Assembly: GCA_016234855.1 (NCBI GenBank)
Contig: JACRNO010000037.1
Location: 1 to 55,830, forward strand
DNA length: 55,830 bases
Source: Deltaproteobacteria bacterium
GTDB lineage: Bacteria > Desulfobacterota > GWC2-55-46
Reading direction: 5' to 3'
Position numbers and translations under genes: made by a program. Below the pieces are notes generated by a model. It was not told where the DNA came from. It ran no database searches and saw nothing but the letters and a program-made list of their open reading frames with translations. Position 1 is the first letter of the stretch, and each line of letters opens with the position of its first letter. Below are positions 1 to 8,440 of this stretch, in pieces.

Positions 1-361
<361 letters not shown>

Positions 362-540
362 ATTTGCTTATATGCTTGGTTTCTGGTTCTTGACGGATTG
401 AACCGAGAGCGCAATGCGCGTGATTGAAACTACTCTATTTGATTGACAGGTGAAAAGGCCGGTATCCTTTTCATCTTGAATGACGGCAAGGCCTGTCGGG
501 CCGAGCCTCATGTGGGAAAACTTGCATACGAATGAAGCTT

Positions 541-657
541 TCCCGTAGCCATACCGGAGTGGTCACACCCGTTCCCCTCCCGAACACGGAAGTTAAGCAC
601 TCCAGGGCCGATGGTACTACGTGGGTAACTGCGTGGGAGAGTAGGACGCTGCGGGGA
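541..657 (+). rRNA. 5S ribosomal RNA
   Basis: A complete 5S rRNA. The core CCCGAACACGGAAGTTAAGC lies near 579-598 and the loop E/helix region GATGGTACTACGTGGG near 610-625. The first nine bases TCCCGTAGC pair with GCTGCGGGG near 648-656 to form the terminal helix, which fixes both ends to within a base or two. It belongs to the rRNA operon with the upstream 23S gene. Confidence 0.96.
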
Positions 658-665
658 TTATTTAA

Positions 666-706
666 GAGGCGCTGCTGATGAAAATCAGCGGCGCCTCTGT
701 TTTTTT
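666..706 (+). terminator. rRNA operon intrinsic terminator
   Basis: A 14-bp perfect stem (666-679 with 684-697) with a GAAA tetraloop, followed by an uninterrupted T tract to 706. It lies ten bases after the 5S gene and is a textbook Rho-independent terminator. Confidence 0.95.
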
Positions 707-862
707 GGGGGGCAACTCATCTCCCCTTTGGGTAACTCCCTCTCCCTTTGGGGGAAAGCAACTGTGTTGTCAAGAGGCGCGAAACTCCCCCTCTTTGGAA
801 AAGAGGGGGCAGGGGGGAGTTATGCTGGAGCGGGCGTGATGCAACGCGTAAGCGTAAAGACT

Positions 863-1008
863 AAGGAAGCTCTGATTAATTCCATCGAGGTTGTCATTCT
901 GAGCGCAGCGAAGAATCTCGTCTCTTGGCGAATCAACTAGCTACGAGATTCTTCGTCGCAAAAGCGCTCCTCAGAATGACAGAAAAAAGAATAAATCAGA
1001 GCTTCCCT
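863..1008. repeat. MITE-like palindromic element, family 1, copy 1
   Basis: An element of about 146 bp bounded by inverted repeats of the form AGGGAAGCTCTGATT (left end AGGAAGCTCTGATTA, right end AATCAGAGCTTCCCT). The interior is itself palindromic: GTCATTCTGAGCGCAGCGAA at 893-912 is mirrored by the segment ending in CAGAATGAC at 980. Related copies are at 32452-32628 and 48259-48406, and a solo end is at about 1712-1732. It has no coding capacity. The core matches a type of dispersed bacterial repeat that is common in environmental genomes. Confidence 0.8.
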
Positions 1009-1036
1009 AACCCCTCCCAGCCTCCCCTTAGATAAG

Positions 1037-1198
1037 GAGACCTTTGCATAACTAAAAATAAGGAGCACAACTGTCATTTCGAGCGCAGCGAGAAATCTCG
1101 TTTTTTGGATAATTCAAGGAATTGCAAGATTTCTCTTCGCAGAAGCGCTCCTTGAAATGACAAGAATGTCCTTTCTTTGGGGTTATGCAAAGCTCTCC
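1037..1198. repeat. MITE-like palindromic element, family 2
   Basis: Inverted ends GAGACCTTTGCATAAC (about 1037-1052) and GTTATGCAAAGCTCTC (about 1181-1196) enclose a palindromic core. The core runs from TGTCATTTCGAGCGCAGCGA near 1072 to GAAATGACA near 1162. The core is related to family 1 but the ends differ. A similar end (TTATGCAAAGGTCTCC) occurs near 19163-19178. Non-coding. Confidence 0.7.
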
Positions 1199-1906
1199 TT
1201 AGATAAGGGGAGGGGAAAGAGAAAAAATCTAAAACCCTTTCCCCCTTCTGGGAAGGGTCGGGGTGAGGGGGTGCATATCGTTCCCACGCTCCGGCATGCG
1301 GAACGCAACAGCGGACGCTCCGCGTCCTGTTGAAAAGCCTCGTATATCCTTTTTAGGGTTAAGATAAAATCAACGGCGACAGGATTTTCAATCCTGTCGC
1401 CGTTGATTTGTTGGGTCCGGTATTTGTATAACATAATAAGGTGAGAGAACGGCATGCCCCTAAGAATATCCTTGACGTGTTTGCGCAAAGCTGTTAGAAA
1501 ATCGTATCTGTTACCAAGTTTGCAGAAGCAAACCCGTTCTTACGATTGTCCTTGCCGCATAATCGCCTCGTTTAGACAAGGGATAAGGCAGGCGGCAAGG
1601 AGCGAGTGGGGTGCGGCTATTTTGTTTGGATGTTTCGTTAGGATATCTTGACTGACGCGGTTCGCCCATAAGACTGATTTGCACCTTCTATCACCAAAGG
1701 AACCTCATTGGAATTAATCAGAGCTTCCCTAAATAACACCCTGGCGCACATTGCCTATCTTTTTGAGGAGCGCGGTTTCATTTTTGGTTGGCAGTGTCCT
1801 CTGCGAGATTGGTCATGATTCGAGGGTCTGTGCCGCATTCAACGGATGGACGGGGAATGGTTCCCAATCTTTACTAATTTAACCAACTCTTAATTAGGAG
1901 GCAGCT
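1199..1906. other. Non-coding gap with degenerate repeats
   Basis: No convincing gene is seen. Short open frames here have no family resemblance and run through palindromes. The stretch holds a purine/pyrimidine-rich repeat of the 'CCCTTTCCCCC' type (about 1230-1270), a CGTTCCCACGCTCC repeat (about 1280), a perfect 20-bp hairpin (1367-1409, listed separately) and a solo family-1 repeat end at about 1712-1732. Confidence 0.6.
1367..1409. repeat. Perfect 20-bp inverted repeat
   Basis: Bases 1367-1386 and 1390-1409 are perfect reverse complements around a three-base loop. There is no long T tract immediately after the stem, so it is not a classical terminator. It may be a repeat unit or an extruding hairpin. 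No neighbouring gene explains it. Confidence 0.75.
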
Positions 1907-2653
1907 GTGATAAAAATTCTTACAAGGAAGCAGTCGTGGCATGGATTGGCGTCAATGGGCATAATGATTTCCGCTTTTATTTTGCTGTCAAACGCCACTA
2001 CGGCTTATGCTGCTGAAGGGGATACTTTCAAAATATTTAAGATGGGTTTGGACAATGCCGCAACGACTGAGCAAGTAGATACATTAGCAGCGGGAACGAA
2101 AACAACAATACAAGCTGAACAGGGGAAAAGTGCTGGCGAAAAGGCAACTCAGGCCGTTAATGTAGATGCCGCTGCAACTGATAAGAAGGAAGAGCTGCAA
2201 ACCTTAATGAAGTTTAAATTCGGCATGGGATTAATGGGCGCGCATTTTATAGGGGCGAAACGGGTTGAAAGCGCTTCAGTGGTAAACGGCAAGGCTCACA
2301 TAGACGAGGGGGATAATAATACCGTGGGATTTGTCCTGGAGACGCATAACTTCTTATGGAAATTGGGCGGCTCCTATTACGCGGGGCCTTTTCTTGGGGT
2401 TCAAACCAAGACGGATGAAGTCCTTGACGCCGCGATATTGGGGGTAATGCTGGGGATGAAGTATAAGAATTCAATAACACCAAACCCGGATGGCAGTTTT
2501 AATATCGGCATAGGTTATATCGTAGACCCTAATACAAAGGTGCTTGACAAAGGGTTCGAGGACGGCCAGCCGTTGCCTGCGGGTGAGACGAATGTAAGAA
2601 CAAGGAAGGTGACCAAGACCGGCTGGGGCTTGCTTGTTTCATACGGGTTCTGA
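1907..2653 (+). CDS. Exported protein of unknown function, possible outer-membrane protein
   Basis: A 248-residue protein that I do not recognise. It starts at GTG 1907, five bases after a perfect AGGAGG. Residues 1-35 form a signal peptide with a long hydrophobic core ending ATTAYAA, so it leaves the cytoplasm. Residues 45-85 are rich in Ala, Thr, Gln and Lys and look flexible. The C-terminal half has alternating hydrophobic/polar stretches with many Gly and aromatic residues. The last residue is Phe (LLVSYGF), a feature of outer-membrane beta-barrels recognised by BamA. A small barrel or barrel-associated protein is an inference only. The gene stands alone, with a strong terminator downstream at 2728-2768 and repeats on both sides. 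Confidence 0.8.
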   Translation: MIKILTRKQSWHGLASMGIMISAFILLSNATTAYAAEGDTFKIFKMGLDNAATTEQVDTLAAGTKTTIQAEQGKSAGEKATQAVNVDAAATDKKEELQTLMKFKFGMGLMGAHFIGAKRVESASVVNGKAHIDEGDNNTVGFVLETHNFLWKLGGSYYAGPFLGVQTKTDEVLDAAILGVMLGMKYKNSITPNPDGSFNIGIGYIVDPNTKVLDKGFEDGQPLPAGETNVRTRKVTKTGWGLLVSYGF

Positions 2654-2727
2654 TCCCACTCGTTCCCAAGTTCCTGCTTGGGAACGCAAATGCCGGAACG
2701 CTCTGCTTTGCTTATCCTTTCCACGTT

Positions 2728-2768
2728 GCTGCGCTTTCAAGTTTATAACTTGAAAGCGCAGCCGTTTT
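2728..2768 (+). terminator. Intrinsic terminator
   Basis: A 16-bp perfect stem (2728-2743 with 2747-2762) and a three-base loop, followed by CGTTTTTA. It lies 75 bases after the exported-protein gene. Just before it, at about 2661-2689, sits another hairpin of the dispersed CGTTCCCAAG...CTTGGGAACG type, also seen near 51775-51801. Confidence 0.85.
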
Positions 2769-2860
2769 TATAATCGCCCCCCTATCATTTGTGTCTTTAT
2801 CCAAATCCAACCGGCGTTGCGGCGGTCGCGCCCTTGCGTTATCCATGTCAGTCCATTTTT

Positions 2861-2889
2861 TTGTGATTTTCTTTGCGTAAGAATATGGT
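2861..2889 (+). promoter_or_regulatory. Putative sigma70-type promoter
   Basis: TTGTGA at 2861-2866 and TATGGT at 2884-2889 are separated by 17 bases. They lie about 40 bases upstream of the lipoprotein start at 2930. This is a sequence match only. Confidence 0.45.
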
Positions 2890-2929
2890 AAAATCCAACT
2901 ATGGTATTACAAAAAAGGGGGACAAGGCT

Positions 2930-3562
2930 ATGAGACTCTCGCGTAAAATAATCCTGTTCGCCGTATTACTCATGCTTGCCGGTTGTGCCGTGCCGCCGTT
3001 CGACATCAAGGTCGAGGCGCCCAATCTGAATATCGCATCAAAACGGCCGCTGAAGGTTGCCGTCGTAGTGCCCGACCCCATGCCTTACACCTTCCTCTAC
3101 AACGGAGAGAAAGGGTACAGGAGGGACTCGACCGCGGATGTCCGCTCAATGGGTTTTCCGATAGAGCGCGACCTCTCAAAGGTAGTCTCCGAGACCCTTT
3201 CGCAGGCGTTCGATCAGGTGGTTGTCCTGCGCGACTTGCCTCAGCCCGGCCAGTATGACGCCGTAGTCAACCTGAACATCGGGATGATATTGTTGCAGGA
3301 GCATGTGATAGTGACCGGAGAGACCTGCGACCTGACGGTTGAATGGGCCATGAGCGTGCTGGACGGCCAGAACAGGGAGCTAATGACCAAAAAGGGGATA
3401 TCGCCGTCCCGCAACTTTAAATTCAGCATAATGACGCCGAGCCGCGACCTTGTGCTCGGTGTTAACGAGCACCTGCCGGTGATACTCAACGGGCTGGCAA
3501 AGGACTGGGGCACGACCCTCTATGCGCTCGATATCCCTGTTGCTTCCGGAGAGAAACAATGA
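2930..3562 (+). CDS. Lipoprotein of unknown function, partner of caspase-fold lipoprotein
   Basis: A 210-residue protein with a lipoprotein signal: a short hydrophobic segment then the lipobox LAGC with Cys at residue 18. It is therefore predicted to be acylated and anchored in the envelope. ATG 2930 was chosen over an upstream in-frame start because the signal peptide begins there and AAAAGGGGGA lies just upstream. The mature part is a mixed alpha/beta domain without motifs I can name. The stop overlaps the start of the next gene (ATGA), so the two are translationally coupled and probably work together. Related small lipoproteins are sometimes found beside caspase-like proteins, but no function is established here. 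Confidence 0.85.
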   Translation: MRLSRKIILFAVLLMLAGCAVPPFDIKVEAPNLNIASKRPLKVAVVVPDPMPYTFLYNGEKGYRRDSTADVRSMGFPIERDLSKVVSETLSQAFDQVVVLRDLPQPGQYDAVVNLNIGMILLQEHVIVTGETCDLTVEWAMSVLDGQNRELMTKKGISPSRNFKFSIMTPSRDLVLGVNEHLPVILNGLAKDWGTTLYALDIPVASGEKQ

Positions 3563-5013
3563 CCTGGCGCCTGGGTTTTTTAGCGCTCATCCTTGCCGCC
3601 TTGTACGGGTGCTTTCCCACGACCGGCGCCCCAAAGGTCATACCTGTGTCCGAGCTTGCGCCTATGCAGCAATCGGAGGGCGTTGACCGCGAGCCTGCGT
3701 TTACCGTCGTTATGGACAGGTTCATTGACGAGCGCTCCACCAGGACTACGCTCGGCCAGTATGATATCGGCGGCAAGGGCGGGTTCTTCGGCACCGTAAC
3801 TATCGTCTCCGACCGCGACGTCACCGAGGTCTTCGAGGAGTTGGTCAAGAGGTCTTTTACCCGCAGGGGCATCCGGCAGGGCCCGTCGCCTTTTATCCTG
3901 CGGGGCTCGATTAAGAAGGTCAGCGTCGGCGCCTCGCCCGACTCTCAAACCCTTATGGCCGAGACCTTCCTTGAGCTGACAATCGTAAACTCAGGCACCG
4001 GCGCTCGCATCTGGCAAAAATCGTTCGTCGGTCTGGCCTCCGGCATCGACCCGAAGACGACCCTTGCCCACGCCTTTCAGGACTTGGCCATCGCGGTTGA
4101 TAAGGACGATTCCGTCCTCGGATTGAGGCAGATGTTTGTCGCTGCGGGCGGCAGGCTGCCGGAGGTTGTTGTCATAACGCCGTCTGCGCAGGCTATCGCA
4201 AAGAATCTGCCGGTCTCTGACGTTGATGAGCTTCCAGTTGTAAGGGCAAGGCAGAATAAGAACGCCTACGCCGTTGTCATCGGCATCGAGCAATACCGTC
4301 AGAACCTGCCCAAGGCGGACTATGCCGTTCATGACGCGCAGGTCGTGGCCGAGTATCTTACAAAGGTCATGGGATATCCAGAGGAGAACGTCGTAACCCT
4401 TCTCGACGACAAGGCATCCATGAGCGACCTGGCTAAATACTTCGAGAAGTGGCTCTTGAATAACGTTGAAAAGGACGGCACTGTTTTCGTCTATTATTCG
4501 GGCCACGGCGCGCCGAACCCGAATACGGGAGACGCATATCTGGTGCCGTTTGACGGAGACCCGGCGTTCATCGACCAGACAGGGTATTCACTGAAACGGC
4601 TCTATGAATCGCTTGGAAAGCTGCCGGCACGGGATATCGTCGTTGCCCTTGATTCATGCTTTTCAGGCGCTGGCGGAAGGAGCGTCATCGCAAGGGGCGC
4701 GAGGCCTCTTGTGATGAACCTTGAAACCCCGCGTAACCAGTCCCGGAACATGGCGATAATCTCCGCTTCATCAGGAGACCAGATAAGCTCGACCTACGAC
4801 GAAAAAGGGCACGGCCTCTTCACCTACTTCCTGCTGAAAGGCCTGAAGGGCGAGGCCGATGCCTCAGGCAAGGGGCAGATAGACATAGGAGGGCTCTTTA
4901 ACTACGTCAAACCCAATGTCGAGCGCGTTGCCAGAAAGGTCTATAACAATGAGCAGTCGCCGCAATTGATTGCGCCGGATGAGTTGATGAAGGAGAGATT
5001 GATAGGGAGGTAG
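3559..5013 (+). CDS. Caspase-family (peptidase C14) lipoprotein
   Basis: A 484-residue protein with an N-terminal lipoprotein signal (lipobox LYGC, Cys18), an alpha/beta domain at about 35-175, and a C14 caspase/metacaspase domain at about 235-475. The catalytic dyad is visible: His316 in YYSGHG and Cys367 in DSCFSG. The segment around NAYAVVIGIEQY at about residue 235 is the typical first strand of the fold. Active-site residues are intact, so a working cysteine protease cutting after basic residues is plausible by analogy with metacaspases. The lipid anchor puts it in the periplasm or at a membrane. It overlaps the preceding lipoprotein gene by four bases. Its substrate and physiological role are unknown. 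Confidence 0.9.
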   Translation: MTWRLGFLALILAALYGCFPTTGAPKVIPVSELAPMQQSEGVDREPAFTVVMDRFIDERSTRTTLGQYDIGGKGGFFGTVTIVSDRDVTEVFEELVKRSFTRRGIRQGPSPFILRGSIKKVSVGASPDSQTLMAETFLELTIVNSGTGARIWQKSFVGLASGIDPKTTLAHAFQDLAIAVDKDDSVLGLRQMFVAAGGRLPEVVVITPSAQAIAKNLPVSDVDELPVVRARQNKNAYAVVIGIEQYRQNLPKADYAVHDAQVVAEYLTKVMGYPEENVVTLLDDKASMSDLAKYFEKWLLNNVEKDGTVFVYYSGHGAPNPNTGDAYLVPFDGDPAFIDQTGYSLKRLYESLGKLPARDIVVALDSCFSGAGGRSVIARGARPLVMNLETPRNQSRNMAIISASSGDQISSTYDEKGHGLFTYFLLKGLKGEADASGKGQIDIGGLFNYVKPNVERVARKVYNNEQSPQLIAPDELMKERLIGR

Positions 5014-5640
5014 CTGGCATGGAGTTGTTATCTTCCCCATGCCCCGGCGCGGGAACGTGGCCAAGGACGCTCCGGCGCATCCGGCGTTTTTGTTTTTCTC
5101 CTCCCCTTATATAAGGGGAGGTCGAGAGGGGTTAGTTTCTGTCTCGCGCCTTTAGACGGCTAACTCCCCCAGCCCCTCTTAGAATAAGAGGGGAGAATCG
5201 TTCCCGCGCCCTGGCGTCCATTTATACGCAAGAGCGGGACGAGATGATTCTGGCGTAGGGCATTGAGAGCCCGAAGAGCATTTGCAGAAGACCCATTTGA
5301 AAATCCCCCTTAGTCCCCCTTGTGCGCTCGTGTGCGCTTGTGCGCTAACGTAATGCTTTTAGCGCCTAACGTAATGTCTTCGGCGCAACGTTATGTCTTT
5401 GGCGCCTTTTGCAAAGGGGGAAATCCCCATATCTGTTGACTCTTTCAGCCCCCCTGTGATATTTTAAAATATTGAGATAATAGCTGCCTTGTGCGCTGTG
5501 CGCGGGTTTTTCTCCTTGCGGTGCGCGCGGGACGGGCGGTTTTTGAAGACGTATTGCTAACGCATTTGCCGTTGTTAGCTATGCTGCTGGCGGGCGAAAT
5601 ATAAAAGGTCAGAACCTTTGGCTCTAATCTGCGGGTATTG
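5014..5640. other. Repeat-rich gap before trpE
   Basis: No gene is seen. The gap contains several purine-rich/pyrimidine-rich palindromes of the CTCCCCTTATATAAGGGGAG kind (about 5100-5190 and 5300-5420). It also has tandemly varied units built on GCGCCTAACGTAATG (about 5340-5405). A candidate promoter is listed separately. No leader peptide with adjacent Trp codons is visible, so classical trp attenuation is not supported. Confidence 0.6.
5436..5465 (+). promoter_or_regulatory. Putative promoter of the trp operon
   Basis: TTGACT at 5436-5441 and TATTTT at 5460-5465 are 18 bases apart. They lie about 175 bases upstream of trpE in the only long gap before the operon. The -10 match is weak. Confidence 0.35.
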
Positions 5641-7128
5641 ATGAACAGGCGCGTCTACACACCTACTATCGAGGAATTCAAACAGAAGGCCGGGCCGGGA
5701 ACGGTCGTCCCGGTCTACAGGGATATCCTCGCCGACCTTGATACGCCGGTCTCCGCCTTCATGAAGATCGACGACGGTCACGATGCGTTCCTTCTTGAGA
5801 GCGTTGAGCAGGGCGAGAAGTGGGGGCGGTACAGCTTCCTCGGCACTCGTCCGAGGATGACGGTCAAAGGCTCGGATACTGCCCTTGAGATAATCGAGGA
5901 CGGCAAGGCTCGCCGCCGCGAGTCCGGCTCGTCCCTTGATGCGCTGAAAGAGTTGATGGGCCGGTACAGGGCCGTTCATGTCGAGGGCGCGCCGCGTTTC
6001 TGCGGCGGGGCCATCGGGTATCTCGGCTATGATATAATAAGGCAGCTTGAGCGGCTGCCGTCGCTCAAGCCCAAAGAGCTTGGTCTCGACGACCTCTACT
6101 TCATCTTTACGGATACCTTCATGGTATTCGATAACGTTGAGCACAAGATAAAGGTCATATCCAACGCCTACATAAATGAAGGCGATGACGTCGAGGCGAA
6201 ATATAACGAGGCAAAGGCGAAGATAGACGCCCTTGTGGACAGGCTCCGCGAGACGGGTATGCCGAGGCGAAAGGCCGCGTCAGTCGAGTGTCCGGACGTC
6301 GCGTCCAACTTCAGGAAGGCGGATTTTTGCAAGGCGGTGGAGCGGATAAAGGAGTATATCTCGGCAGGCGACGTCTTTCAGACGGTGATATCGCAACGCT
6401 TCAGCGCGCCGCTTGTTGCCGAGCCGATAGACATCTACAGGGCGCTGCGCGTAGTAAATCCCTCGCCGTATATGTTTTTCATGCGCCTCGGAGCCACGAC
6501 CCTTGCCGGGTCTTCCCCTGAGATACTCGTTCGCGTGGACGACGGAGAGGTCATAGTAAAACCGATTGCAGGCACGCGAAGGCGCGGCAGGGACGAGGCC
6601 GAGGACGCCGAGCTTGCAAGCGAACTGCTTGCCGACCCGAAGGAGCGCTCCGAGCACATCATGCTCGTAGATCTTGGCCGCAACGACGTGGGCCGCGTGG
6701 CCCGCGCGGGCACCGTGCAGGTCGACGAGCTTATGGCAGTTGAGAAGTACTCGCACGTCATGCATATCGTCTCCAACGTGCGCGGGGAGCTCAGGGACGG
6801 CCTCGGCGTATTCGACGCCTTTGCCGCGTGTTTTCCGGCCGGCACGCTCTCCGGCGCGCCCAAGGTGCGGGCAATGGAGATTATCGAAGAGCTTGAGCCG
6901 TGCAGGCGCGAGGTCTACGGCGGGGCGGTCGGCTATGCAGGGTTCGACGGCAACATGGACATGTGCATCGCCATAAGGACGATAGTAATCACGGGCGGAC
7001 GTCTCTATATACAGGCGGGCGCCGGGATAGTGGCGGACTCCGTGCCAGAGAAGGAATACGAGGAGACGGAGAACAAGGCGCGCGGCATGTGGAAGGCCGT
7101 GCAGATGGCGGTCGAGGGGATGGACTGA
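5641..7128 (+). CDS. trpE: Anthranilate synthase component I
   Basis: TrpE converts chorismate to anthranilate with ammonia supplied by TrpG, the first step of tryptophan synthesis. The 495-residue length is normal. The N-terminal domain carries the LLES motif near residue 44, associated with tryptophan feedback binding. The chorismate-binding domain has PSPYMFF, GSSPE, PIAGTRRRG, HIMLVDLGRND, FPAGTLSGAPK and YGGAVGY in the expected order. ATG 5641 is preferred to the adjacent in-frame TTG 5638; no strong ribosome site is seen for either. It heads the trp operon. A repeat of about 110 bp separates it from trpG, so the two subunit genes are unusually far apart. Confidence 0.97.
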   Translation: MNRRVYTPTIEEFKQKAGPGTVVPVYRDILADLDTPVSAFMKIDDGHDAFLLESVEQGEKWGRYSFLGTRPRMTVKGSDTALEIIEDGKARRRESGSSLDALKELMGRYRAVHVEGAPRFCGGAIGYLGYDIIRQLERLPSLKPKELGLDDLYFIFTDTFMVFDNVEHKIKVISNAYINEGDDVEAKYNEAKAKIDALVDRLRETGMPRRKAASVECPDVASNFRKADFCKAVERIKEYISAGDVFQTVISQRFSAPLVAEPIDIYRALRVVNPSPYMFFMRLGATTLAGSSPEILVRVDDGEVIVKPIAGTRRRGRDEAEDAELASELLADPKERSEHIMLVDLGRNDVGRVARAGTVQVDELMAVEKYSHVMHIVSNVRGELRDGLGVFDAFAACFPAGTLSGAPKVRAMEIIEELEPCRREVYGGAVGYAGFDGNMDMCIAIRTIVITGGRLYIQAGAGIVADSVPEKEYEETENKARGMWKAVQMAVEGMD

Positions 7129-7162
7129 TATGACAGAGTGGCCACTGTCCACTTTGTCATAC

Positions 7163-7272
7163 GTCATTCCCGCATGTCCCCCGATAGAAACATTCGAGGG
7201 CAAGCTTTAGCGGGAATCCAGTCTTTTGACTCTCTGGTAATCTGGATTCCCGACTAAGACCTCGGGAATGAC
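7163..7272. repeat. Palindromic repeat, family 3, copy 1
   Basis: Begins GTCATTCCCGCATGT and ends with the reverse complement CGGGAATGAC. Internal inverted pairs GGGAATCCAG and CTGGATTCCC lie near 7211-7254. A shorter copy with the same ends and inner pair is at 29177-29263. It is non-coding and lies between trpE and trpG. Confidence 0.8.
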
Positions 7273-7304
7273 ATAATCTAAACGATTGATAACCGATAAA
7301 CTTT

Positions 7305-7871
7305 ATGCTTTTAATGATAGACAACTATGATTCGTTTACATACAACCTCGTCCAGTATCTTCAGGAGCTTGGGGCCGGTGTCGAGGTCTATCGTAACGAC
7401 GCGATAACCATCGAGGAGATAGAGGCATTGAGGCCGCGCCATATCGTCATCTCGCCGGGGCCGTGCGACCCGCCCAAGGCAGGGGTCTCTGTGGCCGTTA
7501 TAAAACACTTCGCAGGTAAGATTCCCATATTCGGCGTCTGTCTCGGACATCAGGCGATTGGGCACGCCTTCGGCGCAAAGGTCGTAAGGGCCGACCGGCT
7601 CATGCACGGCAAGACATCGATGGTCTATCACGACGGACGGACGATATACGAGGGCATAGCAAGCCCGTTCGAGGCGAACCGCTACCACTCGCTCATCATA
7701 AAAAGAGAGACCCTGCCGGAGTTTCTTGAGGTGAGCGCGTGGACGGACGCGGGCGAGGTGATGGGTGTGCGGCATACGCAGTATCCGATAGAAGGGGTGC
7801 AGTTCCACCCTGAGTCGATACTCACGCCGTCGGGCAAGGACATCCTGAAGAATTTCTTGAGGAAGTATTGA
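7305..7871 (+). CDS. trpG: Anthranilate synthase component II (glutamine amidotransferase)
   Basis: A 188-residue class I glutamine amidotransferase that releases ammonia for TrpE. In many bacteria the same protein serves aminodeoxychorismate synthase (PabA). The start [19 protein letters not shown] is diagnostic. The catalytic nucleophile is Cys79 in [10 protein letters not shown], and the His/Glu of the triad lie in FHPESILT near residue 170. Length and all motifs are normal. It sits between trpE and trpD but is followed first by a DUF4258/YgiT-type pair starting 13 bases after its stop. An exclusive PabA role is less likely given the trp context. Confidence 0.96.
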   Translation: MLLMIDNYDSFTYNLVQYLQELGAGVEVYRNDAITIEEIEALRPRHIVISPGPCDPPKAGVSVAVIKHFAGKIPIFGVCLGHQAIGHAFGAKVVRADRLMHGKTSMVYHDGRTIYEGIASPFEANRYHSLIIKRETLPEFLEVSAWTDAGEVMGVRHTQYPIEGVQFHPESILTPSGKDILKNFLRKY

Positions 7872-7884
7872 GGCGGGCTTATTG

Positions 7885-8202
7885 ATGATCAATAAGATAA
7901 AAGAATGTTTTAAGGCAGATAGAGCGCTGTATACCTTTCATGCCAAAGAGGAAATGAGAATTGAAGAATCCGGGATTATAAAACTCGCTGAAGTCTATGA
8001 TGCGGTTATGGACGGGATTGTAATTGAGGATTATCCGAAAACAGAGCCTTATGCAAGTTGTTTGATATTTGGTCAGACCGTCAACAAGAGACCGCTTCAT
8101 GTAGTATGCGCTCTGGACGCGGAAGATAATCTTGCGATTATCATAACGGTGTATGAGCCTTCGAAGGATAGGTGGCATGGCTCCGTAAGGAGGAAGAGAT
8201 GA
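7885..8202 (+). CDS. DUF4258-domain protein (RelE-fold toxin-like)
   Basis: A 105-residue protein of the DUF4258 type. Near the N-terminus it has FHAKEEMRIEESGI, and in the second half HVVCALDAEDNLAIIITVYEP, the usual strand pattern ending in a short basic tail. DUF4258 proteins have a RelE-like fold and often pair with small antitoxin-like proteins. ATG 7885 follows an in-frame TTG directly. The stop overlaps the start of the zinc-finger gene by four bases (ATGA at 8199). The order toxin-like then YgiT-type antitoxin matches the mqsRA arrangement. It lies inside the trp operon, between trpG and trpD. Toxicity is not shown by the sequence. Confidence 0.85.
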   Translation: MINKIKECFKADRALYTFHAKEEMRIEESGIIKLAEVYDAVMDGIVIEDYPKTEPYASCLIFGQTVNKRPLHVVCALDAEDNLAIIITVYEPSKDRWHGSVRRKR

Positions 8203-8435
8203 AGTGCGTAATCTGCAACAGTGTTGATATAGTAAGAAAAAAGGTGGATGAAGAGATTAAACACGGCATGGACGTGGTCTTGGTTCAGGTAGAGACGCCT
8301 GTCTGCGCAAATTGCGGCGAGAGGTACTATGACAGGCGGACGATGCTCTATCTTGAAGAGGTTGAGGAGAATATAAGGATGGAGAAGGTTGGACTTCAGC
8401 CAATAGGCAAGGTAATGCGCATCGCGGGGATGTAA
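8199..8435 (+). CDS. YgiT-type zinc-finger protein (MqsA N-terminal-like antitoxin)
   Basis: A 78-residue protein with two CxxC pairs (CVIC at residues 3-6 and CANC near 35-38, followed by GERYYD). This is the zinc-binding pattern of YgiT/MqsA N-terminal domains. It lacks the DNA-binding helix-turn-helix that full-length MqsA carries, so it is a short form. Its start overlaps the stop of the DUF4258 gene, and the ribosome site AAGGAGGAAGAG lies just upstream of ATG 8199. It ends six bases before trpD and may be cotranscribed with the trp genes. An antitoxin role is inferred from pairing and family. Confidence 0.85.
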   Translation: MKCVICNSVDIVRKKVDEEIKHGMDVVLVQVETPVCANCGERYYDRRTMLYLEEVEENIRMEKVGLQPIGKVMRIAGM

Positions 8436-8440
8436 GTCCT

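Noticed and set aside
728-940. Open frame across the repeat cluster after the rRNA operon
   Set aside because: It runs through palindromic repeats and has no ribosome site or family resemblance.
5330-5410. CRISPR-like or short tandem repeat array
   Set aside because: The units built on GCGCCTAACGTAATG vary in length and lack regular spacers; no cas genes are in the window.
5441-5640. trp leader peptide and attenuator
   Set aside because: No short frame with adjacent Trp codons and no alternative stem-loop pair with a T tract is visible before trpE.
6280-7203. Long open frame antisense to trpE
   Set aside because: It is a shadow of strongly conserved trpE coding; its product is His/Arg-rich with no family.
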